A stretch of DNA of 64,000 bases from assembly GCF_000143415.4 (NCBI RefSeq), contig NW_003314285.1, positions 469,469 to 533,468 of the forward strand. The letters run 5' to 3'. Shown here in pieces: positions 49,847 through 61,563 of the stretch (position 1 is its first letter; each line of letters starts with the position of its first letter). Origin of the DNA: Selaginella moellendorffii. Lineage: Eukaryota > Streptophyta > Lycopodiopsida > Selaginellales > Selaginellaceae. A model generated the notes under the pieces. That model worked only from the letters and a program-made list of their open reading frames with translations. It was not told where the DNA came from and searched no databases. The position numbers were made by a program, and so were the translations under genes.

Positions 49847-52279
49847 TCACCAGAAGTCCTTGCAGGAGCAGGAGCCGTTCTTAAAGTGATGAAACCGATT
49901 TGAGTCCCTCACAATAATTTCTCGTCGTGTAATCTTCGACGTCAGCTTCGTCATGGTATGACAGTCGCCACATACACGAAGGTTCTTCATGATACGAAGT
50001 GGAGTCCCCGGAGACGTGCTGATGATACCAAATGCGATAGCCAGCCTTTCACTGTGAGCGAAGAGCAGCGGTTCCTTCTGCCCAGCCTCCACATCATGAG
50101 CAACGTGAGCCATATCAGGATCATATCCCGCGCTCTTCATTTCCTTGTCAAGTCTCTTGAGCTCATCAAATATCTCCTTGCTTCTTGGATTGGATTGATC
50201 CCCCGCAGTAAACTCATAGACGCTAGTTCCAAGCTTGATGATACTCCGCCCTGCGTTTTTTCTGATACCCCGGTCTAGCATCAACTTTCTGATCCTGGAG
50301 GCCTCCTGAAAATCTCCAGCGTCGGCATGGATGCGTGCTAAAGCCACGTAGCCTGTCGACGCCTCCGGATCAATCCGAATAGCTCCTTTTGCAGCAAGCT
50401 TTCCTCGTTTCATATCACCGTGACTTCTGCAGTTGGCAAGGAACGATGTCCACGTCAAAACGTCCGGCTCGAAAGGCATGCACTGAATAAGAGTTTCGGC
50501 ATCGCTCAGCCGACCAGCTTTGCCAAGAGATTCGACCATGCACCCGTAGTGGCCACCCCCTGGACGAACCCCGTGATCTTGCTGCATAGAGACGAAATAA
50601 GCGTGTGCTTCTTCCGGAAGGCCCGCATTGGCACAAGCTGATAGCACGCTCATAAATGTGATGTAGCTTGGCTCTTCCCCGTCAAGCCGCATTAAAAGGA
50701 AGAGCTCAAACGCCTGCTGCTCGTGACTGTGTTGCGCATAGGCTCCTATCATGGCGTTCCAGGTCACAGAGCCTTTGGCAGTCTTGTCGAAGATGCTTCT
50801 GGCCACGTCCAGGATCCCACACTTCCCGTACATGTTGACGAGCGAGTTTGCAAGCTCTGTAACTTGAAAGGCTCTGTCTCCCAGCCTCCTGTGAACCCGT
50901 TTCCCCACTTCCATATCACCCAAGGTGGCACAAGCGTCTATAACGCTCACGTAGGTATAGTCGTCCGGCACCACGCCTTCTTCTTGCATGAGTTCGTAGA
51001 AACGAAGAGCCTCGCTGGTGTGCCCGTGCTGGCCGTAAGCTGCGATCATAGTGTTCCACGCGATCACATCCGGTTGTGACATGCTTTTAAACATGGCTTC
51101 CGCGTCTTGCAAACTCCCACACTTCCCATACATGTTGAGTATGACGTTCTCCAGTGGAGCATGGTTCGAAGCTAGAGGATGCTCGCGAACACAAGCGTGA
51201 ATAGCTCTACCATCTTCCAGTGCCACAGGAACGCAGCAAGCTCCCAGGATGTTGATGAAAGTAACTTCGTCCATTTCCAGACCAAGTAGCAGCATCCTCC
51301 GAAAGAGTTCCATTGCCTCCTTGAAGCAGCAGTGCTGGACGTAGGCCGAAATGAGAACGTTCCAGGTGATAATGTTGGGTTCCTGGAGCTTGACGAAGGC
51401 CGCGTTTGCATCATGCAAGCCGCTACACTTGGCGTACATGTTGACGAGCGTAGTGCCTACAACCACGTCCTGATCAAATCCAGTTCGTAAGATACAATCG
51501 TGAATGTACCTCGCAGATTTGAGCTGAGAAGGCTGGTCGTAGGCACTCATGAGCGTGATGTAAGTCACGCTGCAAGCTCTGATCCCCTCCAAGAACATCT
51601 TTTGCAGCGTCCTCAATGCTTCCAGCCCGCGTCTGTGCTCGGCAAAAGCCGCGATCATCGCGTTCCAGGAGACAGCGTTGGGCTCGGTCATGCTCTCGAA
51701 CGTCCTCATGGACTCTTCAAGGCTTCCACACTTGCTGTACATGGAGACCAAGGAGGTCGTTGCCACCACCGCGTCCTGGAAGCCATAGCGGCGGAGTAGA
51801 GCGTGGAGAGCTCTCCCAGCGGGGAGAAACTCGGGCCCGGCGGAGCAAGCGTTGATGGCAGCAGTGAAGGAGACGCTGTGTGGCTGGATTCCCTGCTTGA
51901 GCATCTCGTAGAAGAGAGCCAGGGCCTCTTGAGATCGCCCATGTTGAGCACACACTGTGATAAGGATCGTCCAGCTAAAGACGTTCTTGGCCGGGGTTGC
52001 CTCAAAGACGAGCCTGGCCTCCTCCAAGCTCCCACATTTTCCATACATCATCACCAGATGATTGGAAACATAGACATCGGACCCCAGCCCGACTCTCCGC
52101 ATCAGCTGATGGATCCGGCGCCCCTCCGCTAGAGCCCCGAGCCTGGCGCAGGACTGGATTACCCTGACGCACTCCTTGAGATCCGCGTCCTTGCGCTTCT
52201 GGAGCGCGTCGATTGCCGCTGCGATCTGGCCAAGCTGTTGCCGCTTTGAGAGCAGCGTGGAGAGGCGGCGAGGATGCAT
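49847..52279 (-). CDS. DYW-class PPR protein (C-to-U RNA editing factor)
   Basis: A single exon of 810 residues. PLS repeats run from about residue 35 (VIQSCARLGALAEGRRIH) to about 590, followed by E and E+ motifs and a DYW deaminase domain of about 95 residues. The deaminase zinc ligands are present: HSERLA (HxE) and CGDCHTMTK (CxxC), then RFHHFKNGSCSCKDFW at the end. The last tripeptide is DFW, an accepted variant of DYW. Such proteins bind a specific organellar transcript and deaminate a cytidine. Lycophytes carry very large numbers of them, which supports the organism guess. The N-terminus is basic (RRLSTLLSKRQQ), fitting organelle import. Confidence 0.93.
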   Translation of the reverse strand: MHPRRLSTLLSKRQQLGQIAAAIDALQKRKDADLKECVRVIQSCARLGALAEGRRIHQLMRRVGLGSDVYVSNHLVMMYGKCGSLEEARLVFEATPAKNVFSWTILITVCAQHGRSQEALALFYEMLKQGIQPHSVSFTAAINACSAGPEFLPAGRALHALLRRYGFQDAVVATTSLVSMYSKCGSLEESMRTFESMTEPNAVSWNAMIAAFAEHRRGLEALRTLQKMFLEGIRACSVTYITLMSAYDQPSQLKSARYIHDCILRTGFDQDVVVGTTLVNMYAKCSGLHDANAAFVKLQEPNIITWNVLISAYVQHCCFKEAMELFRRMLLLGLEMDEVTFINILGACCVPVALEDGRAIHACVREHPLASNHAPLENVILNMYGKCGSLQDAEAMFKSMSQPDVIAWNTMIAAYGQHGHTSEALRFYELMQEEGVVPDDYTYVSVIDACATLGDMEVGKRVHRRLGDRAFQVTELANSLVNMYGKCGILDVARSIFDKTAKGSVTWNAMIGAYAQHSHEQQAFELFLLMRLDGEEPSYITFMSVLSACANAGLPEEAHAYFVSMQQDHGVRPGGGHYGCMVESLGKAGRLSDAETLIQCMPFEPDVLTWTSFLANCRSHGDMKRGKLAAKGAIRIDPEASTGYVALARIHADAGDFQEASRIRKLMLDRGIRKNAGRSIIKLGTSVYEFTAGDQSNPRSKEIFDELKRLDKEMKSAGYDPDMAHVAHDVEAGQKEPLLFAHSERLAIAFGIISTSPGTPLRIMKNLRVCGDCHTMTKLTSKITRREIIVRDSNRFHHFKNGSCSCKDFW

Positions 52280-52916
52280 CCCATTCTTCTCGCCCTAAAG
52301 TATTTACTGCAAAGAGCCCCGCCATATTTTATCTTTGAATAAATTAACGGGGATAATTAATTTAATATATATAGAGAGAGAGAAAGAAATTAATAAAAAC
52401 AATAGGATATCTTTCTAATAATTAATAAATTTTATTCTTGCATTTTATATTATAAATTATATCGATCACCAAATATACCTTTATTATCCACTATGTTATT
52501 AAATAGATCTCTATTATTTGGATATTCTAGTTTTATGCTCATTTATTTGGAATATGAATGCACCATGCAAATGATAAATAATTTGGAATCCAAAGGAAAG
52601 TTTAATTAAGATATATAACGTCGATGACCTAAGCTGTGGGGAATCGAACTCCAGATAGACTTGCCGCCTTGAATTCAAACGGGAAGAACATCTAGACCGT
52701 TGGATTTAGGCGACAAACGATCTCCGCCGCTGGACTGTGGTTAATGCAACTGACGCTTGCGATAGATCAGGTTAAAATCTCTCTCTCTCTCTCTGGTTCT
52801 TTCATTTCGAATAGCGTCTCGGCTCTCCGCCTAGCTAGGGTAGCTGGTTCTCCAGATCTCGAGGAGCCGCCTCTGGATCTATCTATCGTCTTCGATCTTG
52901 GGGATTTTTGGGGAGA
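52280..52916. promoter_or_regulatory. Divergent region between DYW and EHD genes
   Basis: AT-rich 5' part with a GAGAGAGAGAAAGAAA tract at about 52371-52387, then a CT run at about 52780-52795 in the probable leader of the EHD gene. No gene seen. Confidence 0.45.
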
Positions 52917-55336
52917 ATGGAGGTCCTGCCATTGCGAGAGATTTCCAAGCAAGACGAGGCTGGCTACAAGCGCTGGTTTGAGTATGTAGATGCCGGTAAG
53001 ATCTTGCTGTGACTCCTTTATGGCTTCGATATTACGGGATCGATCTCACAGATGGCGATGGAAGAATTACCGGAGCAGACGCTGTGAAGTTCTTCGCCAT
53101 GTCCAAGTTGCCCAAATCAGACCTCAAGCAGGTTTGCTGAGCGTGATCTAGTCTTTCACCTTCGTTATTTTTTTCTGCTTCAGGTTTGGGCTATGGCAGA
53201 CTCAAACAGGCAGGGCTACCTTGGATTGAAAGAATTTATCACCGCAATGCAGGTAAATTATCTCAAGAATTCTCTATGGAACTTCTAGACTTTGTGTGAG
53301 CTTTTAGATAATTTCCGTCGCACAATCTGGCGTGGAGCTCACTGGAGATGTTTTGAAAAGAACAGGTAAACAAGCTGCTTTCATGCAAATGTCTTACAAC
53401 TGTTTTGCAGACTGGGAAAACATTGGCATGCCAAGCATGGAGCTTGTGGAAGATCATATAAGAGTACGTTTGCCAGTGGCTCAGAATTCACAAGATCAAC
53501 TATGTGTTCTGCGTTCTCTTTTTCAGGAAGGACGAAAGTTAACTCCCGAAGTTGAGGTTCAAGGTAAATTGTTGAGAACTTGGTCCTCTAATTTTTTTCT
53601 CATATTTTTGTCTTTCCAGAAGTTGAACCAAAGCCTTCATTTACAAACTGGCTCTTTCAGAAAACGCCGCAGAAGGTTAAACATTGTTTTCTATACACCG
53701 GGCTCAGATTTTTATTTTTGCAGGTCTCGCAAGATACAGCGACGTCGATAATCGATGGACTGAAAAAGCTGTACTTCGAAAAACTGAAGCCTCTCGAAAT
53801 GGCATATCAATTCAATGACTTCGTTCTCCCTGCACTGGTAAGTTGTTGCCGGTGGCACTGCATGACTGACGCTGTGATTTATGCAGACCGAGAGCGACTT
53901 CGATGCGAAGCCTATGGTGATGCTGTTGGGCCAGTACTCCACGGGAAAGACCACGTTCTTAAAGCATCTTCTGAAAGTCGATTATCCAGGTTTGCTGATG
54001 CACCGTTTGTAAAGCTCGACTGACATTTTTCCAGGCTGCCACGTTGGTCCGGAACCAACAACTGATCGTTTCATCGTGGTCATGGTAATAGCTCAGCTCC
54101 TCTATTTACAAGCGTTATGTTTATGGACATGACTCGCAGGGAGGGCCCGACGAGCGAACCATTCCTGGAAATACTGCTGTTGTCCAGTCAGAAATGCCAT
54201 TTACTGGACTTTCGAAGTTTGGAGCTGCGTTTCTGACGAAGTTTGAATGCTCTCTGTTGTCGCACCCGGTAAGTAAATTTTGATTTACGAGTCTGTCTTT
54301 ACTGATATAAGCTCATTGTATAGCTCCTGGAACACATCACATTTGTAGACACTCCTGGTGTCTTGTCTGGAGAGAAGCAGAGGACTCAGCGGAGCTATGA
54401 CTTCACCGGTGTAACCGAATGGTTCGCTGCGAAGTGTGATCTCATACTCCTCTTGTTTGATCCCCATAAGCTCGACATAAGTGACGAATTCAAGCGTGTT
54501 ATTGGTTCGCTTCACGGCCATGACGATAAGATAAAAGTGGTCCTTAACAAAGCTGATCAGGTCGACACGCAGCAGGTAACTCGAAGGTTCTGTGTTGTTT
54601 TATCGTCTCACTAACTTTTTGACAGCTTATGAGAGTGTATGGCGCGCTCATGTGGTCTCTGGGAAAGGTCCTGAACACACCAGAAGTAATGCGCGTCTAC
54701 ATTGGGTATGCAACTGTTTATAATCTCAATGACAGTCATGATGTTTTTGCATTTTGCAGTTCATTCAACGATAAGCCTCTGAATGACAAGCTTGGTCCGA
54801 TTGGAAAGGAGCTGTTCGAGAAGGAACAGAGTGACATTCTGATCGATCTGATGGACATTCCTCGCAAGGCCTGCGATCGGAAGGTGACATGTCTGTTTGC
54901 CGGTTTGAGCCAGTACTCACTAGCCGGGAATGTTTTCTTTCAGGTGAACGAGTTTGTAAAGCGGGCTCGCGCCGCTAAGATCCATGCACACATCATTGCT
55001 CATTTGAAGAAGGAAATGCCAGCAATGGTGGGAAAGAACAAAGCTCAGCAACGTCTAATGGTTAACCTTGAAGACGAGTTTGCGAAGGTAAGCGTCGTTT
55101 TCTTTTCTACCTAGCTCTAAGAGTCGAGTTTGCTTGCGCAGGTTCAACGTGAGCTGCACTTGCCAGCCGGGGACATGCCAAATCCTGACAAGTTCCGAGA
55201 GATACTTGCCCGGTACAACATCGACAAGTTCGAAAAGTACAAGCCCAAGCTCATACAAGCCGTGGAGACAATGCTGGCTCAAGACATACCAGACCTCCTC
55301 AACAAGTTCCACAACCCATACGATTTCTCCAGGTGA
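52917..55336 (+). CDS. EHD-type dynamin-like ATPase
   Basis: Sixteen exons, all in phase, give 540 residues: 52917-52995, 53052-53131, 53184-53252, 53308-53365, 53411-53463, 53527-53563, 53620-53675, 53724-53837, 53887-53989, 54035-54084, 54140-54268, 54324-54575, 54626-54705, 54760-54883, 54944-55087, 55142-55336. An N-terminal EH domain with a calcium loop (DADGDGRITG) precedes the dynamin-type nucleotide domain: P-loop GQYSTGKTTF, switch EPTTDRF, DTPGVLSGEKQR and NKADQVD. A helical membrane-binding part follows. EHD proteins tubulate membranes and act in endocytic recycling. As in plant EHD1/2, the EH domain is N-terminal, the reverse of animal EHDs. Confidence 0.93.
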
Positions 55337-55718
55337 ACGATGAGTCTTTTCATTTCACTCCTCTCTCGAGTCAACTTGTTTGTTGGCTGCATGTACTTTA
55401 CCGAGGCGTAATAAAGAACTTTGAGTTCCATGCCGGCGTCCATGTCAGCAATGGGACACGACGTTTCAATGCTGGATTTTGGATTGTCGTGATCCAAAAG
55501 TTTAGGGCTCGTGGCGGGAGCGGGGCTGTAATCGACGGAGTCGCGCGCTGGTCAGTAGAGTTTGCAACGTTTTTTTCTTCGAAGCTGAGACAACCGTGAT
55601 AATGCCAACGGCTTTTGGCTCATGGAGTTCCAATTACAGGGAAGTTCGTCTGGCCAGCTAGAAACAAGGTTTTGGGGGACGCCAGGACAGGATTTAGTAG
55701 CTCAGAGTCAGCTCGGAA
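55337..55718. other. Intergenic, promoter of the LRR receptor kinase gene
   Basis: About 380 bases with no gene or repeat seen. Confidence 0.45.
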
Positions 55719-58266
55719 ATGTGGAGGCCAGCAGTGTGGACAGTGTTTTTGGTGGGCTTAGCGGGGGTCTATTACACAGGTGCTGTTCCAGATGCTTTGA
55801 GTCTCAACGATGCGTATTCGCTCATGGGGTTCAAGTCACAGATATGGAACGATCCATACGCTTCGCTGAGCAACTGGAAAGTGGATCCGGCCGTGGGACA
55901 CGCATGCTTTTGGAACGGGATCAAGTGCGCAGACTTGACGGCTTATAGAGTTAGCTCGATACAGCTGACGGGGTTGAGCTTAGTCGGACCGGTTGCTTCG
56001 AACATAGGGGCGCTTTCGGAGCTCAGGGAATTGAATCTGTCCAACAACGGGTTCACGGGGGCCATTCCTGCTGCTATCGGACAGTGCACGAAGTTGACGG
56101 TGCTGGACTTGAGCCACAACGCTATGAGTGCGGTCATTCCCAACGAGCTTGGATCGGTTGTTTCGCTGCAGAAGATTTACCTGGGATACAATCAGTTCGT
56201 GGGAACTCTCATGTTTCCGTCGTCTTTGACCGCCATGACGGACCTGTCCGTGGAGCACAACAACTTCAACGGCTACCCGCTCGACATACTCGTCAACTTG
56301 AAGAACATCGTGTCCCTCAACTTGGGATCCAACACCTTCTCAGGTGTCATCGACAGCAAAGATCTCACTCACTTCAATTCGACTCTGAAGGAGCTTTTGC
56401 TGGGGTCCAATCTCTTCCAGGGGCCGGTTCCTTCGACTCTTTCCTATCTCGTTGGGCTCGAGAAGCTGGATCTCGGGGGAAACAACTTGACAGGGGATGT
56501 TCCAGTAGAGATTCAGTTCTGTCCAAACCTGTACTACGTGAACATGAGCTACAATCAGCTGACAGGCGTCATCCCGACGGTCTATAACAAGCTACAGTCA
56601 TTGTCGGTTTTGGACTTGCGAGGGAATGCGATCACTGGGACTATCAACATGGGAATTATGGGATGCACAAACTTGACAGACTTACGCCTTGGTGAGAACC
56701 AGCTGAACGGGACTATTCCAGGGGGATTTGGAAATCTGGCCTACCTTAGCTACCTGGATTTATCTGGCAACAGTTTGACAGGAAAGATACCCGCGGAGTT
56801 CGCCTCGCTGTCGCTGAAGACCTTGAATCTGTCGTCAAATCTCCTAACAGGCGCTCTTCTCGAATTTAGCAGTAGTCTTGTGGAGCTCGACCTGGCAGAG
56901 AACAATTTCGTAGGATCTATACCGCAGGTGTATGGCAGCCTACCGAACCTGGAGTTTCTATCGCTGGCATACAATAGTCTGACAGGTGAAATCCCGTCTC
57001 AACTGGGAAACTCTGCCAAGCTCAAGACCGTCAACCTCACCGGAAATTCCCTCACGAACAAGATTCCTTGGGCTCTTGCTTCTGCAAATATGGCACTTTT
57101 CTCCGTCGCAAGCAACGCGCTCAGCGGTGAGATCCCGGACACTTCTGCAATGAGACGGTTCTCGCCAGATGGCTTCCTTCCTGGCAACATTCTGCTGTGT
57201 GGAGCTGTTATCCAGAGAAGCTGTCCGAAGAAAGGCTTCCCAACGTGGGCCAAGGCTGTGCTAGGAACGTTCGTTCCGATCGTCACAGCTCTCCTCGGGG
57301 CGTTACTCTTCCTGTGGTTGTTTCCGCACGGCGAGTACTCTGCCAAAACGGTCCGGATGATCACCGACGACTTCAACAACACTAATCTCATAGGTGTAGG
57401 AGGCATGTCTACCGTCTACAAAGGTGTGTTTCCGGATGGAAACCAGGTAGCTGTGAAGCGTCTCCGGCCAGAGTTTTACAACGCAAAGACAAACACGAAC
57501 TTCAATCTGGAACGCAAGCTGCTACTCGACGTCAAGCATCCTAATATTGTCCAAGTTCTTGGATCATGCAACAGCGGGAACCTCAAGGTTCTCATTCTCG
57601 AGAACATGCCGAATGGGAACCTAGACATGCATCCAAACCTGCCTTGGAGCCACAGAATGGATATAGCTGGAGGAGTAGCACAGGCTTTGGCATATCTTCA
57701 TGGCGAGTGGCAAGGCGCTAACCCGATGCATTGCGACCTCAAAGCAAGCAGTGTCTTGCTGGACGAGAAGTTCAACGCACACATAACTGACGTCCGCTTA
57801 GCAAACCAGAGCAGTACTATTATCAGCGACGGTACCTTCAGCGGATCTATCGGTTACATGCCACCAGGTGAATTCCTTTTCTATTGTTGCTATTGCTTAG
57901 TCCAGTTTCCTAACCAAAGGCTTTTCCTGTTTACAAGGATAAGCAGAGTATGCACTCTCGACCGTTCCCACAAAAGCTGGTGACGTCTACAGCTTTGGGA
58001 CTCTGGTGATGGAGCTTCTGACTGGAGTAAAGCCAGACGCGTCCATGCCAATGGACTCTAATCTCCAGGCGATGGTCAGGCAAGCATTTCCTGATAAGCT
58101 CCACTCTGTGCTGGACCCACAGATTCTCGACTACAACTTTCGTGATCAAATCACGATGTGCACAAAGATTGCCTTGCACTGCACAAACGATCTGCCTATC
58201 GACCGTCCAAGTATGCGGGATGTCCTCGACATGTTCAGTCGGGCTTATTCCATCGAGCCAGCGTAA
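55719..58266 (+). CDS. LRR receptor-like kinase with altered DFG motif
   Basis: Two exons, 55719-57867 and 57947-58266, give 822 residues. Signal peptide, LRRNT cap (SLMGFKSQIWNDPYASLSNW, ACFWNGIKC), about seventeen LRRs, a transmembrane helix (VLGTFVPIVTALLGALLFLW) and a kinase domain. The kinase has GVGGMSTVYKG, VAVKR with the Lys, HCDLKASSVLL with the catalytic Asp, and GSIGYMPPEYA. The DFG triplet is DVR (ITDVRLANQ): Asp is kept but Phe and Gly are replaced. The region between strand 5 and helix E is short. HCD rather than HRD is common in this family. It may be a weak or dead kinase that signals by pairing. Ligand unknown. Confidence 0.85.
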
Positions 58267-58530
58267 GCAACTGTCTTGTGCTTTTCTTTGTTTTAACTTT
58301 ACGTTTAACAGGAGATCCTTGAGATGAGTCACCAACACCTGTATGCTCCCCATTCGCTACACGTGGGCGTTCTGGATGGCAAACACGTCGCGAGGTTGAT
58401 GGTTTGCGTGTTGGTACCCTGTCGGCGGTTTACTTTCCAGGTTTTTGATCTTCCTCTCCCCCCTTTTTCTCTTTTTAGTGCGGCTGTCCTAGGAGCTCAC
58501 ATTGTCCTTTCAGCTTGTTGGGTCGCAGCG

Positions 58531-59671
58531 ATGGAGGCGTCACAGGACTTCACAGCTCGTAACGTTCTTCTCAGGCAGATGTTGTCAGCTGGGATAGCTG
58601 GGACTCTGGCGGACGGAATCACATATCCGATGATGACTGTGAAATCGCGCATGATGGTACTTGGGTCTCGCTTTTTGTTGCTTGGATCTTGCTAAAAATG
58701 AGCGAATGCGCAGGTCCAAGGGTCCGCTGGCGCAGGAAACTCTGGTGCTGTGCTGTATATGTATAAAGGGCCAATGCATGCGATCCAGACCATCGCAAGC
58801 CAAGAGGGTTGGAGAACCTTGTACAAGGGATATGCGACGCTTACTCAGGTTGCCACTGCGCAAGCACTGTATATGGCGACTTATCAGACGACAAAGCGAA
58901 TTGTTCCAGGTAACTTACTCGCTCAAAACCGAAACTCTCAGCTCAACTTCTGTTCCTAGGTGGGCAGGATAATCCCGTGGTTCAATTCGGCGGTGGATTA
59001 GCCGCGACACTCGTTCAATCGCTCATTAACGTCCCTGTGGAGATCATTAGGCAGAGACAAATGGTTCAAAGAGCGGGAGAAGGCTCTTACAAGGTATGTT
59101 GCTGTTTTAGAGCTCATTTCATCTAGATCGTGACCAAAGTAAGTGGTGGCTACAGGGATCGCTAGACACGGTGAAGATAGTATACAGGCAAGAAGGTTTC
59201 GGTGCTCTCTACCGGGGTTTTCTCCTCGCACAAATGGTTTGGGGGCCTTACAATGCCATATACTTGCCGTTGTGGGAGACGTGCAAACGTTTTGCTGCAC
59301 GCTACTCGCAAGTAGACAGCGTAGAGAAGCTCGACATCGGATATGAGCTTGGGAGCTCCTTCTTCAGTGCCTCGGTTGCAGCAGCGATTACAAATCCCAT
59401 GGTAAGCTGACACTGTACTCGCCTTTCGCGTCACTAACTTTGGTTCGCGCAGGACGTGATCAAAACGAGATTGCAAGTCCAGGGAAAGAGCAACGTCTCA
59501 AACTCGACGAACTATAACGGGGCTGTGGACGCAGCCAAGGCAATCTGGAAACGCGAGGGATTCAAAGGTTTCACTTGCGGCATCACGTCCAGGATGTTCT
59601 GGGTGGCTCCGTCCAGCATGATCATGTTCACGACATACGACCAGATCTTCAAGCGCTTGAATCGATCATAG
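58531..59671 (+). CDS. Mitochondrial carrier (SLC25 family)
   Basis: Five exons give 306 residues: 58531-58656, 58714-58909, 58960-59093, 59156-59401, 59453-59671. Three carrier repeats are visible. Their signature motifs are YPMMTVKSRM, VPVEIIRQRQMVQ and NPMDVIKTRLQVQ. Repeat 1 has Thr where the family has Asp or Glu. Each repeat continues with a GFxxLYRG-type element (GWRTLYKGY, GFGALYRGF, GFKGFTCGI). The layout resembles the SLC25A44-like plant carriers, but the substrate cannot be assigned. The start at MEASQDFT has the first helix directly after it. Confidence 0.85.
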
Positions 59672-59781
59672 TAAAGGCTATCAGAAACACTGTCAAGGGT
59701 CTTTGGTTCTTTTGAAACAAAACAATTCTTTTTTGTTCTCTCTTACTCTACTCGAGATACTAGGGCTCTAGTAGTGTTGGT

Positions 59782-61284
59782 ATGGTGCGAGTCGATGTGA
59801 AGCTCCACAGAGCTTCTCGGATCTATCGACCCTCGGTAAGAGTGAAAATGCGCTCTTGCTTTGCTCGGCTGATCGATCGTCTTTGCAGGAAGTCGTGGAC
59901 GGGGTAGTGACGATCACAAGCCTCTCGGGCTTGAGCCATCAAGGGATTCGTCTCACCGCTCTTGGCTCCGTCATAATTCAGGCTAGTTTGAGGGACCATT
60001 TCTCTTCTTTTGTTTAGATGGTTGGATGGTTTCTTTCAGCCAAGCCCAAAAGCAGTTGGTGTCATTGAATCTCTTTACAGCTCCGTGAAGCCTATGGTGA
60101 TCCTGTACAAGTTTTTCTCTCGGTTGTTTCTGTCCAGAGTTTCTCAAGAGCTTTGTCCAGGAAAAAAGCGATGGACTTGAGCGGAGCAGGAAAACTTGGC
60201 ATTGGAAAATCTGAGGTTTGCGTCTTCTTTTCTCTCTCTCTCGTCTAACGTGTCCTAAATCCACAGCTTGCTTTCGATTTTCCTTTGGAGTCGCAAAGCT
60301 CCCAGGGAGACGGTGTTCTGGGTGTGTTATACGAGACATATCACGGTGCATACATCAATATCCAGGTACTCTTATTTCCCTTTCGCGTGACTTTTGCTCA
60401 ACTCTTCTACTGGCAGTATCAAGTGATTGTAGAGGTGGTCCGAGGCTATCTACAAAAGCCATACACCGCAAACTTTGAGTTCTTTGTTGAAGGACACCGA
60501 GGTAGGGACTACCAAAACTTTCTCTTAATCTGCTTTTCTTTTCTCTAACAGCGAGGCTTCTCTCAAGGCCGGAATTCGTCAGCTTCTACATCACTCACGA
60601 CACTCAAAACCACTTTCTCTTGCCTGCGATTCGTTCAGGTAAGCTCCTACACCTCTTGAGTCCTGCATACAGCTAAAAAAAACTCTTCTGTCGATGGTGA
60701 AGGTGGTTTCAAGGTCACTGGCAAGGTGGCGACTCAGTGCCTCGTTTCAGAACCTCTTACCGGAGAACTAACAGTCGAGTACTCGAAGACTCCACTGCTG
60801 TCCATCGACGTTCTACTCTTTCGCGTCGAATCCATCCTCGTTTCGGACAGGAGCTCAATAGAGAGAACCGAAATCCAAACAACACAAGTAAGCGAAAACA
60901 AAAAAAATCTAAACACTGTCATCTCAGCATCGCATTTTCCACCAGATAGCCGATGGAGACGTATACCGAGGCGTCGCAATACCCATCTACGTGATTCTTC
61001 CTCGCCTCTTGACATGCCCAACGCTCTCAGCCAAGTAAGCCAGCGAGCTTTTCCTTCTTTTCTTTCCCAGGCTTGCGTAATTGTCTCCTGTTTCGTCGGC
61101 GCAGCACTTTCTCCGTGAACTTCGAGCTTTGCATGAAGATCACATTCGACACGAGGCCGAGCACGCAACTCGAGGCCGACTCAAAACAATTGGTAACATG
61201 ATTGCGCCATAAATTCAGCTCTCAACCAGTTTGTCCGTGCAGGTGGCGTTTGAAACCCTTCCAGTGCGACTCCTACGATCGTGA
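59782..61284 (+). CDS. VPS26C / DSCR3-like retromer-related subunit
   Basis: Eleven exons give 320 residues: 59782-59835, 59889-59981, 60040-60104, 60140-60215, 60267-60365, 60417-60501, 60552-60638, 60703-60887, 60946-61034, 61105-61192, 61243-61284. The arrestin-like fold is recognised from VKLHRASRIYRPSEVVDGVV, GVLGVLYETYHGAYINIQYQ, GFKVTGKVATQCLVSEPLTG, RVESILVSDRSSIERTEIQT and QIADGDVYRGVAIPIYVILP. In animals this subunit belongs to Retriever, which recycles cargo from endosomes. Intron 2 starts GCTAGT, not GT. Intron 3 is short (35 bases) and its edges were chosen to keep phase, so residues near 71 are uncertain. Confidence 0.85.
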
Positions 61285-61563
61285 TGCAATGCTCTCGCAT
61301 GAGCCGCTGGATAGCCAGGATCCAACGGCTCATACAATATACGATTTATCATTGGATCAAACGACAATCCTGTTTTTGTTTCATGAGAAATCAAGGGAAA
61401 AAAAAAGAATCATTTTTCCCGTACAAAAAGCGTCCGACCAAACGACAAAGTTTATAGACGGTCTCGTCCAGGCCTGCAAAATCCCCTCATGGATATAAGA
61501 AGAGAAAATCCACAAGAATTATTCCTGCACGGAGAGAGATTCGTTCGAATCGAGGAGGAAAGA
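61285..61563. promoter_or_regulatory. Promoter of SAUR gene 2
   Basis: Holds TATAAGA at 61494-61500, 64 bases before the chosen start codon. An ATG at 61489 is in frame with the SAUR, but it overlaps this TATA box and so is unlikely to be used. Confidence 0.5.

Noticed and set aside
58324-58530. Extra first exon of the mitochondrial carrier (ATG at 58324)
   Set aside because: The text resembles no carrier leader and the first helix begins directly after the ATG at 58531.
61489-61563. Longer SAUR 2 with start at 61489
   Set aside because: The added codons overlap a TATA box and do not resemble a SAUR N-terminus.
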